Assembly (NCBI GenBank): GCA_044371405.1
Contig: JBILTS010000001.1
Coordinates: 1 to 48,952, forward strand
Source of the DNA: RGEC01 sp044371405
GTDB lineage: Bacteria > Bacteroidota > Bacteroidia > NS11-12g > UBA955
DNA length: 48,952 bases
Reading direction: 5' to 3'
Positions 1 to 6,519 of this stretch are shown here, one piece after another. Made by a program: the position numbers and the translations under genes. How positions within the stretch are numbered: position 1 is the stretch's first letter; each line of letters begins with the position of its first letter. Under the pieces are notes generated by a model, which was not told the origin of the DNA, did not search any database, and saw only the letters and a list, made by a program, of their open reading frames with translations.

Positions 1-1406
1 AAACAGGCAGTCCTTCCTATTCCCTCAGCAACGAAACCGAACGTGCCATTGATGAGGATGATACCAAGGGCTTTAAAGGGTCTGCACCACAGGGCCTGGA
101 TGCCATGCTCAATTTTATAAACCGCCGTATGCTGGACCGCGACCACATGATGCCCAGGCAGTTTGCCGATTATATAGAACTGGCCAAGCGGCACAACCGC
201 AACCTTTCCGTGGTGAAATTCATGGATGACAAAATGATGTTCGGCAGCCCCGAAGAGGAGTTTACCCTGCTGGCCATATGCACCAAAGCAGCCATTGAAA
301 ATGAGCCCTTCAATTTTGTGTACCTGGATAGTTTCATCCACATCAACCGTTCCGACATTCAGCGGCTGCGTCAGGAAATCCTGGATGGCGAGTGGTTGCC
401 CATACAGCAAGGGCTGGTAGAAATTACCGGTTCCAATGTCATGGAATTCAACCCTGAGCTGCAACTCACCGAAGCGGGCTTTAACCACTTTTTGGGCGAA
501 CTGGATCCGGTGGTGTTGAAAATGATACGCCGCAAGATGGCGTCGGTAAATACGCCCCTCATTCAACCGCAGGAAGTGCAAAAAGTGCAGCTGCATTTCA
601 GTCCGGCCCTGCAGCGCAAAACCGAGCGCATTGCCCGTTTGCTGAGCGTGAAAGGATTTAGTGAGTACCAGCAGGGGCTGGCCAAAAACGAGCGCATGAA
701 AGGCATCACGCTGCTGTTTCACGGTGGTCCGGGTTGTGGCAAAACGGAGTTTGCCCTGCAGCTGTCGCGCCTCACCGGCCGTCCGATCATGAAGATTCAG
801 GTCACCGATTTCATGAGCAAGTGGGTGGGCGATTCTGAGGCCAACCTCAAGCGCATCTTCTCTGATTTCCGCAAAATGTGGGAGCGGCTGGAAGTAAAGC
901 CCATATTGTTTCTGAACGAGTGCGACCAGATTATTGGCAAACGCCTGAATGCCAAGCACGGTGTGGAACAGATGCAGAACGGGCTGCAAAACCTGGTACT
1001 GGAGGAAATGGAAACCTTTGGGGGCATCCTCATTGGCACCACCAACCTCACCCAAAACATGGATCCGGCCTTTGAGCGGCGCTGGACCATCAAGCTGTTT
1101 TTTGAAGCCCCGGGCGTAGAGGCCCTTTCCGCCATCTGGAAGTCGCAAATTAAAGGGTTGCGCAAAACCGAGGCCGAATACCTGGCGCAGCACTATGCAT
1201 TCACCCCGGGTGAAATTACCAACGTGGTGAGGCGTTTCAACGCTGAAAAACTGCTGGGGCTGGAAGACACCCGCCTGAACACCCTCATAGAGCTGTGCGA
1301 AACGGAGCGATACATGAGCACCCCTACCACCAAAGCGCCCCTGGGTTTCCTGGTTCCCGGGCAGCAGGAGCTGGACCTGCAAAAGGATCGGAGAAAGGCG
1401 GGGTGA
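1..1406 (+). CDS. AAA-family ATPase, 5'-truncated
   Basis: The frame is open to the window edge, so the true start lies upstream; the ATG at 105 is internal to plausible coding sequence. The product is a AAA ATPase, probably an ATP-driven unfoldase or remodelling factor. Walker A GGPGCGKT is encoded at about 723-746. Walker B follows at about 900-930 as ILFLNECDQI, with Asn where Asp is usual. A sensor-1-like GTTN segment and an arginine-finger-like FERRW follow at about 1035-1085. The region before the ATPase core is helical and unrecognised. The stop codon is intact. A cytoplasmic location is likely, since no signal or membrane segment is visible in the part present. The substrate cannot be inferred. 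The AAA core is certain; the specific role is unknown. Confidence 0.85.
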   Translation, partial: TGSPSYSLSNETERAIDEDDTKGFKGSAPQGLDAMLNFINRRMLDRDHMMPRQFADYIELAKRHNRNLSVVKFMDDKMMFGSPEEEFTLLAICTKAAIENEPFNFVYLDSFIHINRSDIQRLRQEILDGEWLPIQQGLVEITGSNVMEFNPELQLTEAGFNHFLGELDPVVLKMIRRKMASVNTPLIQPQEVQKVQLHFSPALQRKTERIARLLSVKGFSEYQQGLAKNERMKGITLLFHGGPGCGKTEFALQLSRLTGRPIMKIQVTDFMSKWVGDSEANLKRIFSDFRKMWERLEVKPILFLNECDQIIGKRLNAKHGVEQMQNGLQNLVLEEMETFGGILIGTTNLTQNMDPAFERRWTIKLFFEAPGVEALSAIWKSQIKGLRKTEAEYLAQHYAFTPGEITNVVRRFNAEKLLGLEDTRLNTLIELCETERYMSTPTTKAPLGFLVPGQQELDLQKDRRKAG

Positions 1407-1455
1407 TACTAAAAAGGCTAATCCCTTATCACTAGCATTAAATAGTAATATCTAG

Positions 1456-2577
1456 TTAATTATTTAACACCTGAGTGCTGATGAGCTTACCCGTGGCATC
1501 ATATGTAAATGCATCTATTTGATACGGATCTCTTCTTTTATAAATTATTCTCTTTTTTAGATTTCCACTATTATCATAAAAATTTTTAAATTCATATAAT
1601 TTAGTTGTCAAATTAAAAATGCTGTAAAAACTAATAATTTTATTGTCTAAAGAAGGATAATTCAAATATTTAAATGCATAAATTCGTGTTACAAGTTTGT
1701 CTAAATTTCTATCAAAATAACCCCAAAAATCGGTTGATTCATGTCTTTCAGTATTGTCATAATGAATAACCTGTATTGGTGATAACCCAAACCCTATGAA
1801 AGAGACATTTACACCACCAGTGGCATTATATGCAATGCGAGCAAGATTGTTTGTAGTATCAAAAAAATAATCATACTCTTGAGTTGAATCTTTTTCATTT
1901 ATAGCATAAATACGAGCCAATGTATCGGGAGCTACTCTTAAGAAAAGATTTCTATTCGTATCAGAAACCAACGTCATTTTATTTAATTTTCCACGCTCAA
2001 AATATAGAATCAAATCCCTTTCTCGTAGATAACCAGTTATTTCATTACTATTTGGATCAACATAATATTTATCAACTAACACTAGCTTATCCGCAATATA
2101 ATTATACCTTTTGACGGTGTTATTTTCGAAAATAAACTTAATGGTTTGAGGATTATACAGTGTTTTAGCTGATTTTAAAACACCATTCTCCCACGTTGAA
2201 ACATGCTGATTAAATAGCTGTTTATTAGCAGTGTACGAATTTAGTTTTTGAATACCATGTGGTGTCTCGTACTGATTATAAGTAAATTCTCTTTCAATGG
2301 TCCTACCATCCTTAAAATAATAATATCCTTTAACACTTTTTCCATTTTTCTTTGTCACGTTTGATGCCAGTGATCCGTCAGATCTAAACTCTTTAAAATA
2401 GCCGTGATTTGTTCCATCTGGAAGAACTTGGTACTCGAAATGTACACCAGATCCATATTGAATTGGATAGTAATCCCTTTTAACCGTTAGTGTTTGGGAA
2501 AATATACTTTTAGCGCTTAGAGTTACTACCAGACATAGTATAGCTTTTTTAAGTTTTATTAAAGTGTCTCTTTTCAT
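1456..2577 (-). CDS. Secreted protein with YwqK/MORN-like repeats
   Basis: This 373-residue protein opens with a classic signal peptide (basic start, hydrophobic stretch, ending near SIFSQ). The mature part holds short repeated units of the form YFKDGRTIEREF, FRSDGSLASN and YDNSGNLKKRIIY, like the degenerate MORN-type repeats of YwqK-family proteins; a final unit (YDATGKLIS) lies at the C-terminus. It is clearly more AT-rich than the ATPase gene before it, which may indicate recent acquisition or low expression. The two genes converge across about 50 bases. No catalytic motif is visible. An exported, envelope-associated protein is the safest reading. The ATG at 2577 fits the signal peptide well. 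Confidence 0.65.
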   Translation of the reverse strand: MKRDTLIKLKKAILCLVVTLSAKSIFSQTLTVKRDYYPIQYGSGVHFEYQVLPDGTNHGYFKEFRSDGSLASNVTKKNGKSVKGYYYFKDGRTIEREFTYNQYETPHGIQKLNSYTANKQLFNQHVSTWENGVLKSAKTLYNPQTIKFIFENNTVKRYNYIADKLVLVDKYYVDPNSNEITGYLRERDLILYFERGKLNKMTLVSDTNRNLFLRVAPDTLARIYAINEKDSTQEYDYFFDTTNNLARIAYNATGGVNVSFIGFGLSPIQVIHYDNTERHESTDFWGYFDRNLDKLVTRIYAFKYLNYPSLDNKIISFYSIFNLTTKLYEFKNFYDNSGNLKKRIIYKRRDPYQIDAFTYDATGKLISTQVLNN

Positions 2578-2698
2578 ATGTTTTACAAAAGAAACTGGTT
2601 TTCATGAAAAAACAAAAAATAAAATCTATTTTCTAATATTGTTTTGATACCTGATTGCCATCATATAACTTGCTGTTAACATCCCCTTCCTTTGCAAC

Positions 2699-3022
2699 AT
2701 GCCCCCCATCTATCGCCTTAAAACCAAAACCATCCTGCTAAATGCCATTACCGGCTATGTGGTGGGGCTGGGGGTGATATCGCTGTTCATTTCGGGGCTG
2801 GACAATCCGAAACCCGAATGGGACAAATATTGGATGATACAGCCGCTTGTGATTACTCCAATCTTCTCGGCCTTTGGCTCACTGGCACTACTGCTGCCTG
2901 ATTTTCTGAAAATCATCTCGCCATGGAAACGCCTGCTGGCATTGCTGGCGGGCCTGTTTATTTATATGCTTTTGCTGTGGACCGGCATCGTGCTGGGATT
3001 GGCAGGAACGATGTGGGATTGA
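2699..3022 (+). CDS. Small membrane protein, unknown
   Basis: This 107-residue protein has three probable membrane segments: residues about 10-32 (ILLNAITGYVVGLGVISLFI), about 46-68, and about 78-102. No conserved catalytic residues stand out. A CTTTGC sequence sits just before the ATG, similar to the placement of promoter -7 elements elsewhere in the window. The next gene starts 61 bases later on the same strand, so the two may be co-transcribed. Function unknown; I do not recognise a named family. Confidence 0.55.
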   Translation: MPPIYRLKTKTILLNAITGYVVGLGVISLFISGLDNPKPEWDKYWMIQPLVITPIFSAFGSLALLLPDFLKIISPWKRLLALLAGLFIYMLLLWTGIVLGLAGTMWD

Positions 3023-3083
3023 TTACGCACGGTTTTGTAAAAACTAAAATAATGCGTAACATTGTTTTGGCCAGTAGCCAAAG

Positions 3084-3503
3084 ATGAAAATCGGTTTCCG
3101 CATACCGTCGCTGAAAAAAAGGATTGCAGCGCGCACTTCATGGAAACGCATGGTGCGGCATAACCTGGGCTTTAAAGCTCCCCGAGGACTGGGTTGGCTC
3201 ACCAATCCCAAAAAAGCCGCCTATAACCGTGTGTATAACAGAACCACCCGGGGCTGCATGGTTACGCTGGTGTTATTGTTGTTTTTGTTGGGAGGTGCAT
3301 TATCATTTAGCCAATGCGGTGATAGTGACAGTAAATCGGGCCGCGGTGCCACATACGTGAAACCATCGGTTGACAGGCGGGGGCGTTTTAGAAAAGGTCA
3401 TGTTCGCATGCCGGTAAGTGCCAAAAAAGATGCCATGAAAAGCCGCAACAAATCAAGGTATTATTATCACACACGGGGCAAATACAGGAGAAGAAAAAAT
3501 TAA
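3084..3503 (+). CDS. Small basic membrane-anchored protein, unknown
   Basis: This 139-residue protein has a basic N-terminal region (residues 1-55, including SLKKRIAARTSWKR and NPKKAAYNRVYNRTT), one hydrophobic segment at about 58-74 (MVTLVLLLFLLGGALSF), and a strongly basic, low-complexity tail rich in Lys, Arg, Ser and Tyr. The N-terminal NPKKAxYNxVYNxTT pattern reminds me of short basic domains in some Gram-positive small membrane proteins; this is memory, not a search. The tail could bind nucleic acid or anionic surface polymer. The stop codon lies a few bases before the first REP palindrome. Confidence 0.5.
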   Translation: MKIGFRIPSLKKRIAARTSWKRMVRHNLGFKAPRGLGWLTNPKKAAYNRVYNRTTRGCMVTLVLLLFLLGGALSFSQCGDSDSKSGRGATYVKPSVDRRGRFRKGHVRMPVSAKKDAMKSRNKSRYYYHTRGKYRRRKN

Positions 3504-3508
3504 TATAT

Positions 3509-3674
3509 CGCCCCTACGGGGCTAGTAGGATGGCACTCCTACGGAGCTATATAGGGATTATCATGAGCCTAATGAACGAAATTGTATGCTACCAATCCCG
3601 TAGGGATGGCATCCTACTAGCCCCGCAGGGGCGTAGAAATTGAACCCCGTAGGGGTGACATGGAAAAATGTAAT
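3509..3674. repeat. REP-type palindrome cluster, left of the RAYT
   Basis: Short GC-rich palindromes are packed here. GCCCC-TAC-GGGGC lies at 3510-3522, CTCC-TAC-GGAG at 3536-3546, ATCCC-GTA-GGGAT at 3595-3607, GCCCC-GCA-GGGGC at 3620-3632 and ACCCC-GTA-GGGGT at 3644-3656. GTAGGA (3525-3530) can also pair with TCCTAC (3537-3542). Positions 3591-3674 are nearly identical to 4443-4526, and 3523-3563 closely match 4292-4332. The structure fits REP/BIME sequences mobilised by RAYT transposases, whose repeats often carry a GTAG-like tetranucleotide beside the hairpin. Confidence 0.85.
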
Positions 3675-3737
3675 TTTCGTTTTTGATTAAAATTTATTTA
3701 TGATTATATTCGTATTTTTTATGCTAATTTTATTTTT

Positions 3738-4199
3738 ATGCCCAATACCTATACCCAAATTTATGTTCACATCGTATTTGCCGTTAAACACAGACAGAAT
3801 CTGATTCAAAAACAATGGCAGGATGAATTATATAAATATATATGTGGAACGGTGAATGCCAAGAAACAGAAAGTATATGCCATAGGCGGAGTAGAAGATC
3901 ATATTCATATTTTGGTCAGCCTAAGGCCCGACAGATCATTGTCAGACATTGTCAAAGACATCAAAGCCAATTCTTCAAGATGGATTAATGAAAGAAGATT
4001 GATATCCGGTAAATTTCAATGGCAGGAAGGTTTTGGTGCATTTTCATATGCACATTCACAATTGGATGTAATAATTAATTACATTAATAATCAAGAACAG
4101 CACCACGAAAAAACAGCATTCAAAGATGAATATCGTGAAATGTTGGATAAATTTAATGTTGATTTTGATGAAAAATATCTTTTTAATTGGGTGGAATAA
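3738..4199 (+). CDS. IS200-like transposase, probable RAYT
   Basis: This 153-residue Y1 HUH single-strand transposase is in the normal size range of IS200 TnpA and RAYT proteins. The HUH motif is DHIHIL (His55 and His57). The likely nucleophile is Tyr115 in IINYINNQEQHH, followed by Gln119. The N-terminal strand YVHIVFAVK is typical of the fold. Enzymes of this class cut and rejoin single-stranded DNA at hairpins. The palindrome clusters on both sides are the probable substrates and favour RAYT over an autonomous IS. The frame is intact with all catalytic residues, so the enzyme may be active. It is AT-rich relative to the neighbouring housekeeping genes. Confidence 0.9.
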   Translation: MPNTYTQIYVHIVFAVKHRQNLIQKQWQDELYKYICGTVNAKKQKVYAIGGVEDHIHILVSLRPDRSLSDIVKDIKANSSRWINERRLISGKFQWQEGFGAFSYAHSQLDVIINYINNQEQHHEKTAFKDEYREMLDKFNVDFDEKYLFNWVE

Positions 4200-4253
4200 A
4201 AAATAATTTAAATCCATAATTATTTCCTCAAATATTAATGAAATTAATATGCC

Positions 4254-4526
4254 GCCCCTACGGGGCTATTGATATGCCGCTCCTACGGAGCTAGTAGGAT
4301 GGCGCTCCTACGGAGCTATATAGGGATTGTCAATAACCCATTAAAATAAAATTATCTGCTGTAAATCCCGTAGGGATGACAATTAACCTGTAATTAATTC
4401 CATTCATGGGAACCAGAAACCATTAACAAGAAATTGAACGCTAACAATCCCGTAGGGATGGCATCCTCCTAGCCCCGCAGGGGCGTTGTGATTGAACCCC
4501 GTAGGGGTGACATGGAAAAATGTAAT
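4254..4526. repeat. REP-type palindrome cluster, right of the RAYT
   Basis: This non-coding stretch downstream of the transposase carries GCCCC-TAC-GGGGC-type and CTCC-TAC-GGAG-type palindromes at about 4254-4315, ATCCC-GTA-GGGAT at about 4365-4377 and again at 4447-4459, GCCCC-GCA-GGGGC at about 4472-4484, and ACCCC-GTA-GGGGT at about 4496-4508. The last 84 bases (4443-4526) repeat 3591-3674 with only a few mismatches. It ends about 50 bases before the fdx promoter. Confidence 0.85.
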
Positions 4527-4577
4527 CAATTCCCGTTTCTCCTGCCAAAAAACCAAACCGAAGCGCCTATCATTTGT

Positions 4578-4585
4578 TACCTTTG
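4578..4585 (+). promoter_or_regulatory. Putative -7 element of fdx
   Basis: TACCTTTG is an exact match to the Bacteroidota TAnnTTTG element. It lies 8 bases before the ATG at 4594, so the transcript should have almost no leader. Confidence 0.6.
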
Positions 4586-4593
4586 CAGCGTAT

Positions 4594-4923
4594 ATGGGCA
4601 ACATAACCTTTCAATTCGAAGATAAAACACAGGCACCTGTTACCGTGAATATTGAAGCCGGTGAAACCGTGCTGGAAGTAGCGCTTGATAACGACATACC
4701 CCTGAACCACAACTGCGGCGGCGTATGCGGCTGCAGCACCTGCCACATCTATGTGCAAAGCGGCGAAGACCTGCTGCCCGAAATGAGCGACCGCGAAGAA
4801 GATTACGTTGACCGTGCCCGCAATCCCCGCTACAACTCGCGCCTGGCGTGCCAGTGCAAACTCAACCAGGATGGAGATATCGTGGTAACCATCCCCGACC
4901 AAAGCGGCATCATCGGCCACTAA
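4594..4923 (+). CDS. fdx: [2Fe-2S] ferredoxin, adrenodoxin/Isc type
   Basis: This 109-residue ferredoxin has cluster ligands Cys41, Cys47 and Cys50 (C-X5-C-X2-C within NCGGVCGCSTC) and Cys86 (LACQC), the spacing of adrenodoxin-type and Isc ferredoxins. It should donate electrons in Fe-S cluster assembly or to oxygenases. The ATG at 4594 is chosen because MGNITFQF starts the beta-grasp fold and a promoter element lies just upstream; longer versions read into repeat DNA. iscX follows after 38 bases, the same order as at the end of the E. coli isc operon, which supports an Isc role. The motif has an extra Cys (Cys45) between the ligands, common in this subgroup. Confidence 0.92.
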   Translation: MGNITFQFEDKTQAPVTVNIEAGETVLEVALDNDIPLNHNCGGVCGCSTCHIYVQSGEDLLPEMSDREEDYVDRARNPRYNSRLACQCKLNQDGDIVVTIPDQSGIIGH

Positions 4924-4961
4924 CCATACACTATAAACCAACCACTGTTAACGAAAAGAAC

Positions 4962-5192
4962 ATGTTTGAACCCCCTATACACTGGCCCGATCACGAAGAT
5001 ATTGCCATGAAACTCTATGAGCGTTTTGGCGATGATTTTAATGAAAGCAAAATATACCGAATCCGCTTCACCGAACTGCTGGATTGGGTAATGGAAATTC
5101 CCAACTTTAAAGGCACCCGCGAAGAATGCACAGAAGGACATCTGGAAATGATTCAGGCCCAGTGGGTGTATGAGTGGCGGGACAACAACTAA
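4962..5192 (+). CDS. iscX: IscX-family Fe-S assembly protein
   Basis: This 76-residue acidic protein matches IscX (YfhJ), including PIHWPDHEDIAMKLYERF near the start, a central RFTELLDWVMEIPNF segment, and the ending EMIQAQWVYEWRDNN. IscX binds the cysteine desulfurase IscS and iron and modulates cluster assembly. The ATG at 4962 gives the normal family length. It lies directly downstream of fdx and is probably co-transcribed with it. iscS, iscU and the other isc genes are not in this window. Confidence 0.92.
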   Translation: MFEPPIHWPDHEDIAMKLYERFGDDFNESKIYRIRFTELLDWVMEIPNFKGTREECTEGHLEMIQAQWVYEWRDNN

Positions 5193-5200
5193 ATAGTTGA

Positions 5201-5246
5201 TTAGCCCACATAGCCCAGGGTTTAAACCCTGGGCTATGTGGGCTAA
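5201..5246. terminator. Perfect 46-bp palindrome between convergent genes
   Basis: Two 23-base arms (5201-5223 and 5224-5246) are exact reverse complements with no spacer, centred on TTTAAA. It lies between the iscX stop and the convergent gene ending at 5254. It could act as a bidirectional terminator or transcript-stabilising hairpin, or be a copy of a dispersed palindromic repeat. It differs in sequence from the REP palindromes at 3.5-4.5 kb. Confidence 0.6.
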
Positions 5247-5253
5247 AACCATC

Positions 5254-6519
5254 TTACAACCTCATCTTCAACGATGCATAGACCCCAAAACCGTTTAGTC
5301 TCTTGGGCATCGCCAGACTTTCCAATCCTTCCAGCTGTAGGTTAAAGAGCAGACCACCGCGCTGCATTGCTTTCCAGTTCCAGGTGGTATGTAAATTGAT
5401 ATTCCAGGTGTCGAAACCACCCAAAGATACACCTGGGTAGAAACGTAAGTTACCTACACCCAGCCTGGTATTGGGCTGCCAGTCAAAACGCGGCAGATAG
5501 CCGGGTAAATACCGGTAATTAATTCTGATCCAGCCCAAATTTTTGTGCAACCCGCCCATACCTACTTCAAAAGGCGCGAGCAGGGTTTTGCTGCCACGGC
5601 TGCTTTCCAGGCCTAGCTGTTGCTTAACGGTATCAACACGATCGCCAAACCAGTCGCCACGGAATATATTGTTGAGTGAGGTGGTGGCTGCTTCCAAACG
5701 CACCGTACTGCCCGCCATACCGGGCATGCGGCTGTAGGAGGTGAGCCCGCCGGTGTAGTACAATCCGGCGTTTTCTACATAAAAACTAACTAAACGCCAG
5801 GGGCCTTTGGTTAAATCATACATCAAACGTGCATTCAAAGCAAGACCAAAACCGCCTGTGGCGCGCTGCACGCTTCCGCCCCACATTATATCCACGTTCT
5901 GGGCCAGGGTATCGGTAAAAACGTTTGCCCTGAAATCCTTCACCGCACTGTAGGATCGCAGCCACCCCGGATTAATGCTGCCATTATAGGTAATTTTTCC
6001 ATTGCCGTTTTTTAGATTCCGGGCTTTTTCAAATCCAAATCCTATTTCCACTATATCCCACTGCGCGGCTTTATGAATACGGGCATCGAGGGTTTGGCCC
6101 ATGTAGGCACCGTTTCCCTGAAAAACCAGGCGGAAGGCATCGTCATTAAAACGAATCCCACCCATCTGGTGGCGGCGTATGAAGAACCTGTCGGTCACAT
6201 TCAGCGACATCGTAGAGGCCACCCCACCCCGAACATTCCGTTTAAGGCGTTCTTCTGTTGCAGCAATTCGTTCTGAAGGAATGTAGCCCCCCAGTAAAAA
6301 ACGGCCTGTAATGGCCAGTGGCATGCCCACTGATCCGCTTTCGCTATGGAGAGAAACCCCAATTGTTTTGGGCCGTAACTGAAATGTGAATACAGTGTCT
6401 TTTGACGGTAAATTCACAGAGGCAGATCCCACAAAAGCTGTCGTGGTATCCGATGTCTGTGCCTGCAGGTTGTGGGCTGCCAGCAGCAAGCCCATTAAAC
6501 ATTTAAAACTGTGCTTCAT
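5254..6519 (-). CDS. Outer-membrane beta-barrel protein, possibly DUF5723-like
   Basis: This 421-residue protein has a signal peptide starting MKHSFKCLMGLLLAA and ending near LQAQ. The rest shows alternating amphipathic strands rich in Gly and aromatic residues and ends in the hydrophobic strand YASLKMRL, typical of a beta-barrel. Segments such as MGGIRFNDDAFRLVFQGNG resemble the DUF5723 group, but I am unsure. The ATG at 6519 is preferred to the longer frame because it places the signal peptide at the N-terminus. It overlaps the stop of the upstream lipoprotein gene by 17 bases, indicating translational coupling, so the two products probably act together in the outer membrane. Confidence 0.65.
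   Translation of the reverse strand: MKHSFKCLMGLLLAAHNLQAQTSDTTTAFVGSASVNLPSKDTVFTFQLRPKTIGVSLHSESGSVGMPLAITGRFLLGGYIPSERIAATEERLKRNVRGGVASTMSLNVTDRFFIRRHQMGGIRFNDDAFRLVFQGNGAYMGQTLDARIHKAAQWDIVEIGFGFEKARNLKNGNGKITYNGSINPGWLRSYSAVKDFRANVFTDTLAQNVDIMWGGSVQRATGGFGLALNARLMYDLTKGPWRLVSFYVENAGLYYTGGLTSYSRMPGMAGSTVRLEAATTSLNNIFRGDWFGDRVDTVKQQLGLESSRGSKTLLAPFEVGMGGLHKNLGWIRINYRYLPGYLPRFDWQPNTRLGVGNLRFYPGVSLGGFDTWNINLHTTWNWKAMQRGGLLFNLQLEGLESLAMPKRLNGFGVYASLKMRL

Larger units (their letters stand above)
3510..4526 (+). mobile_element. REP/RAYT module (REPtron-like)
   Basis: An IS200-like transposase gene lies between two REP palindrome clusters. The clusters are direct repeats of each other, with copies offset by about 769 and 852 bases. 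No TnpB or other passenger gene is present, no classical terminal inverted repeats are visible, and no target-site duplication is obvious, all as expected for this class. The outer limits given are the first and last repeat-derived bases and are approximate. Confidence 0.7.

Noticed and set aside
3509..4526. CRISPR array
   Set aside because: Repeats are palindromes of several types with irregular spacing, and no cas genes are present; REP/RAYT explains them.
4570..4941. Minus-strand frame opposite fdx
   Set aside because: Shadow of the ferredoxin gene, whose cysteine motif is certain.
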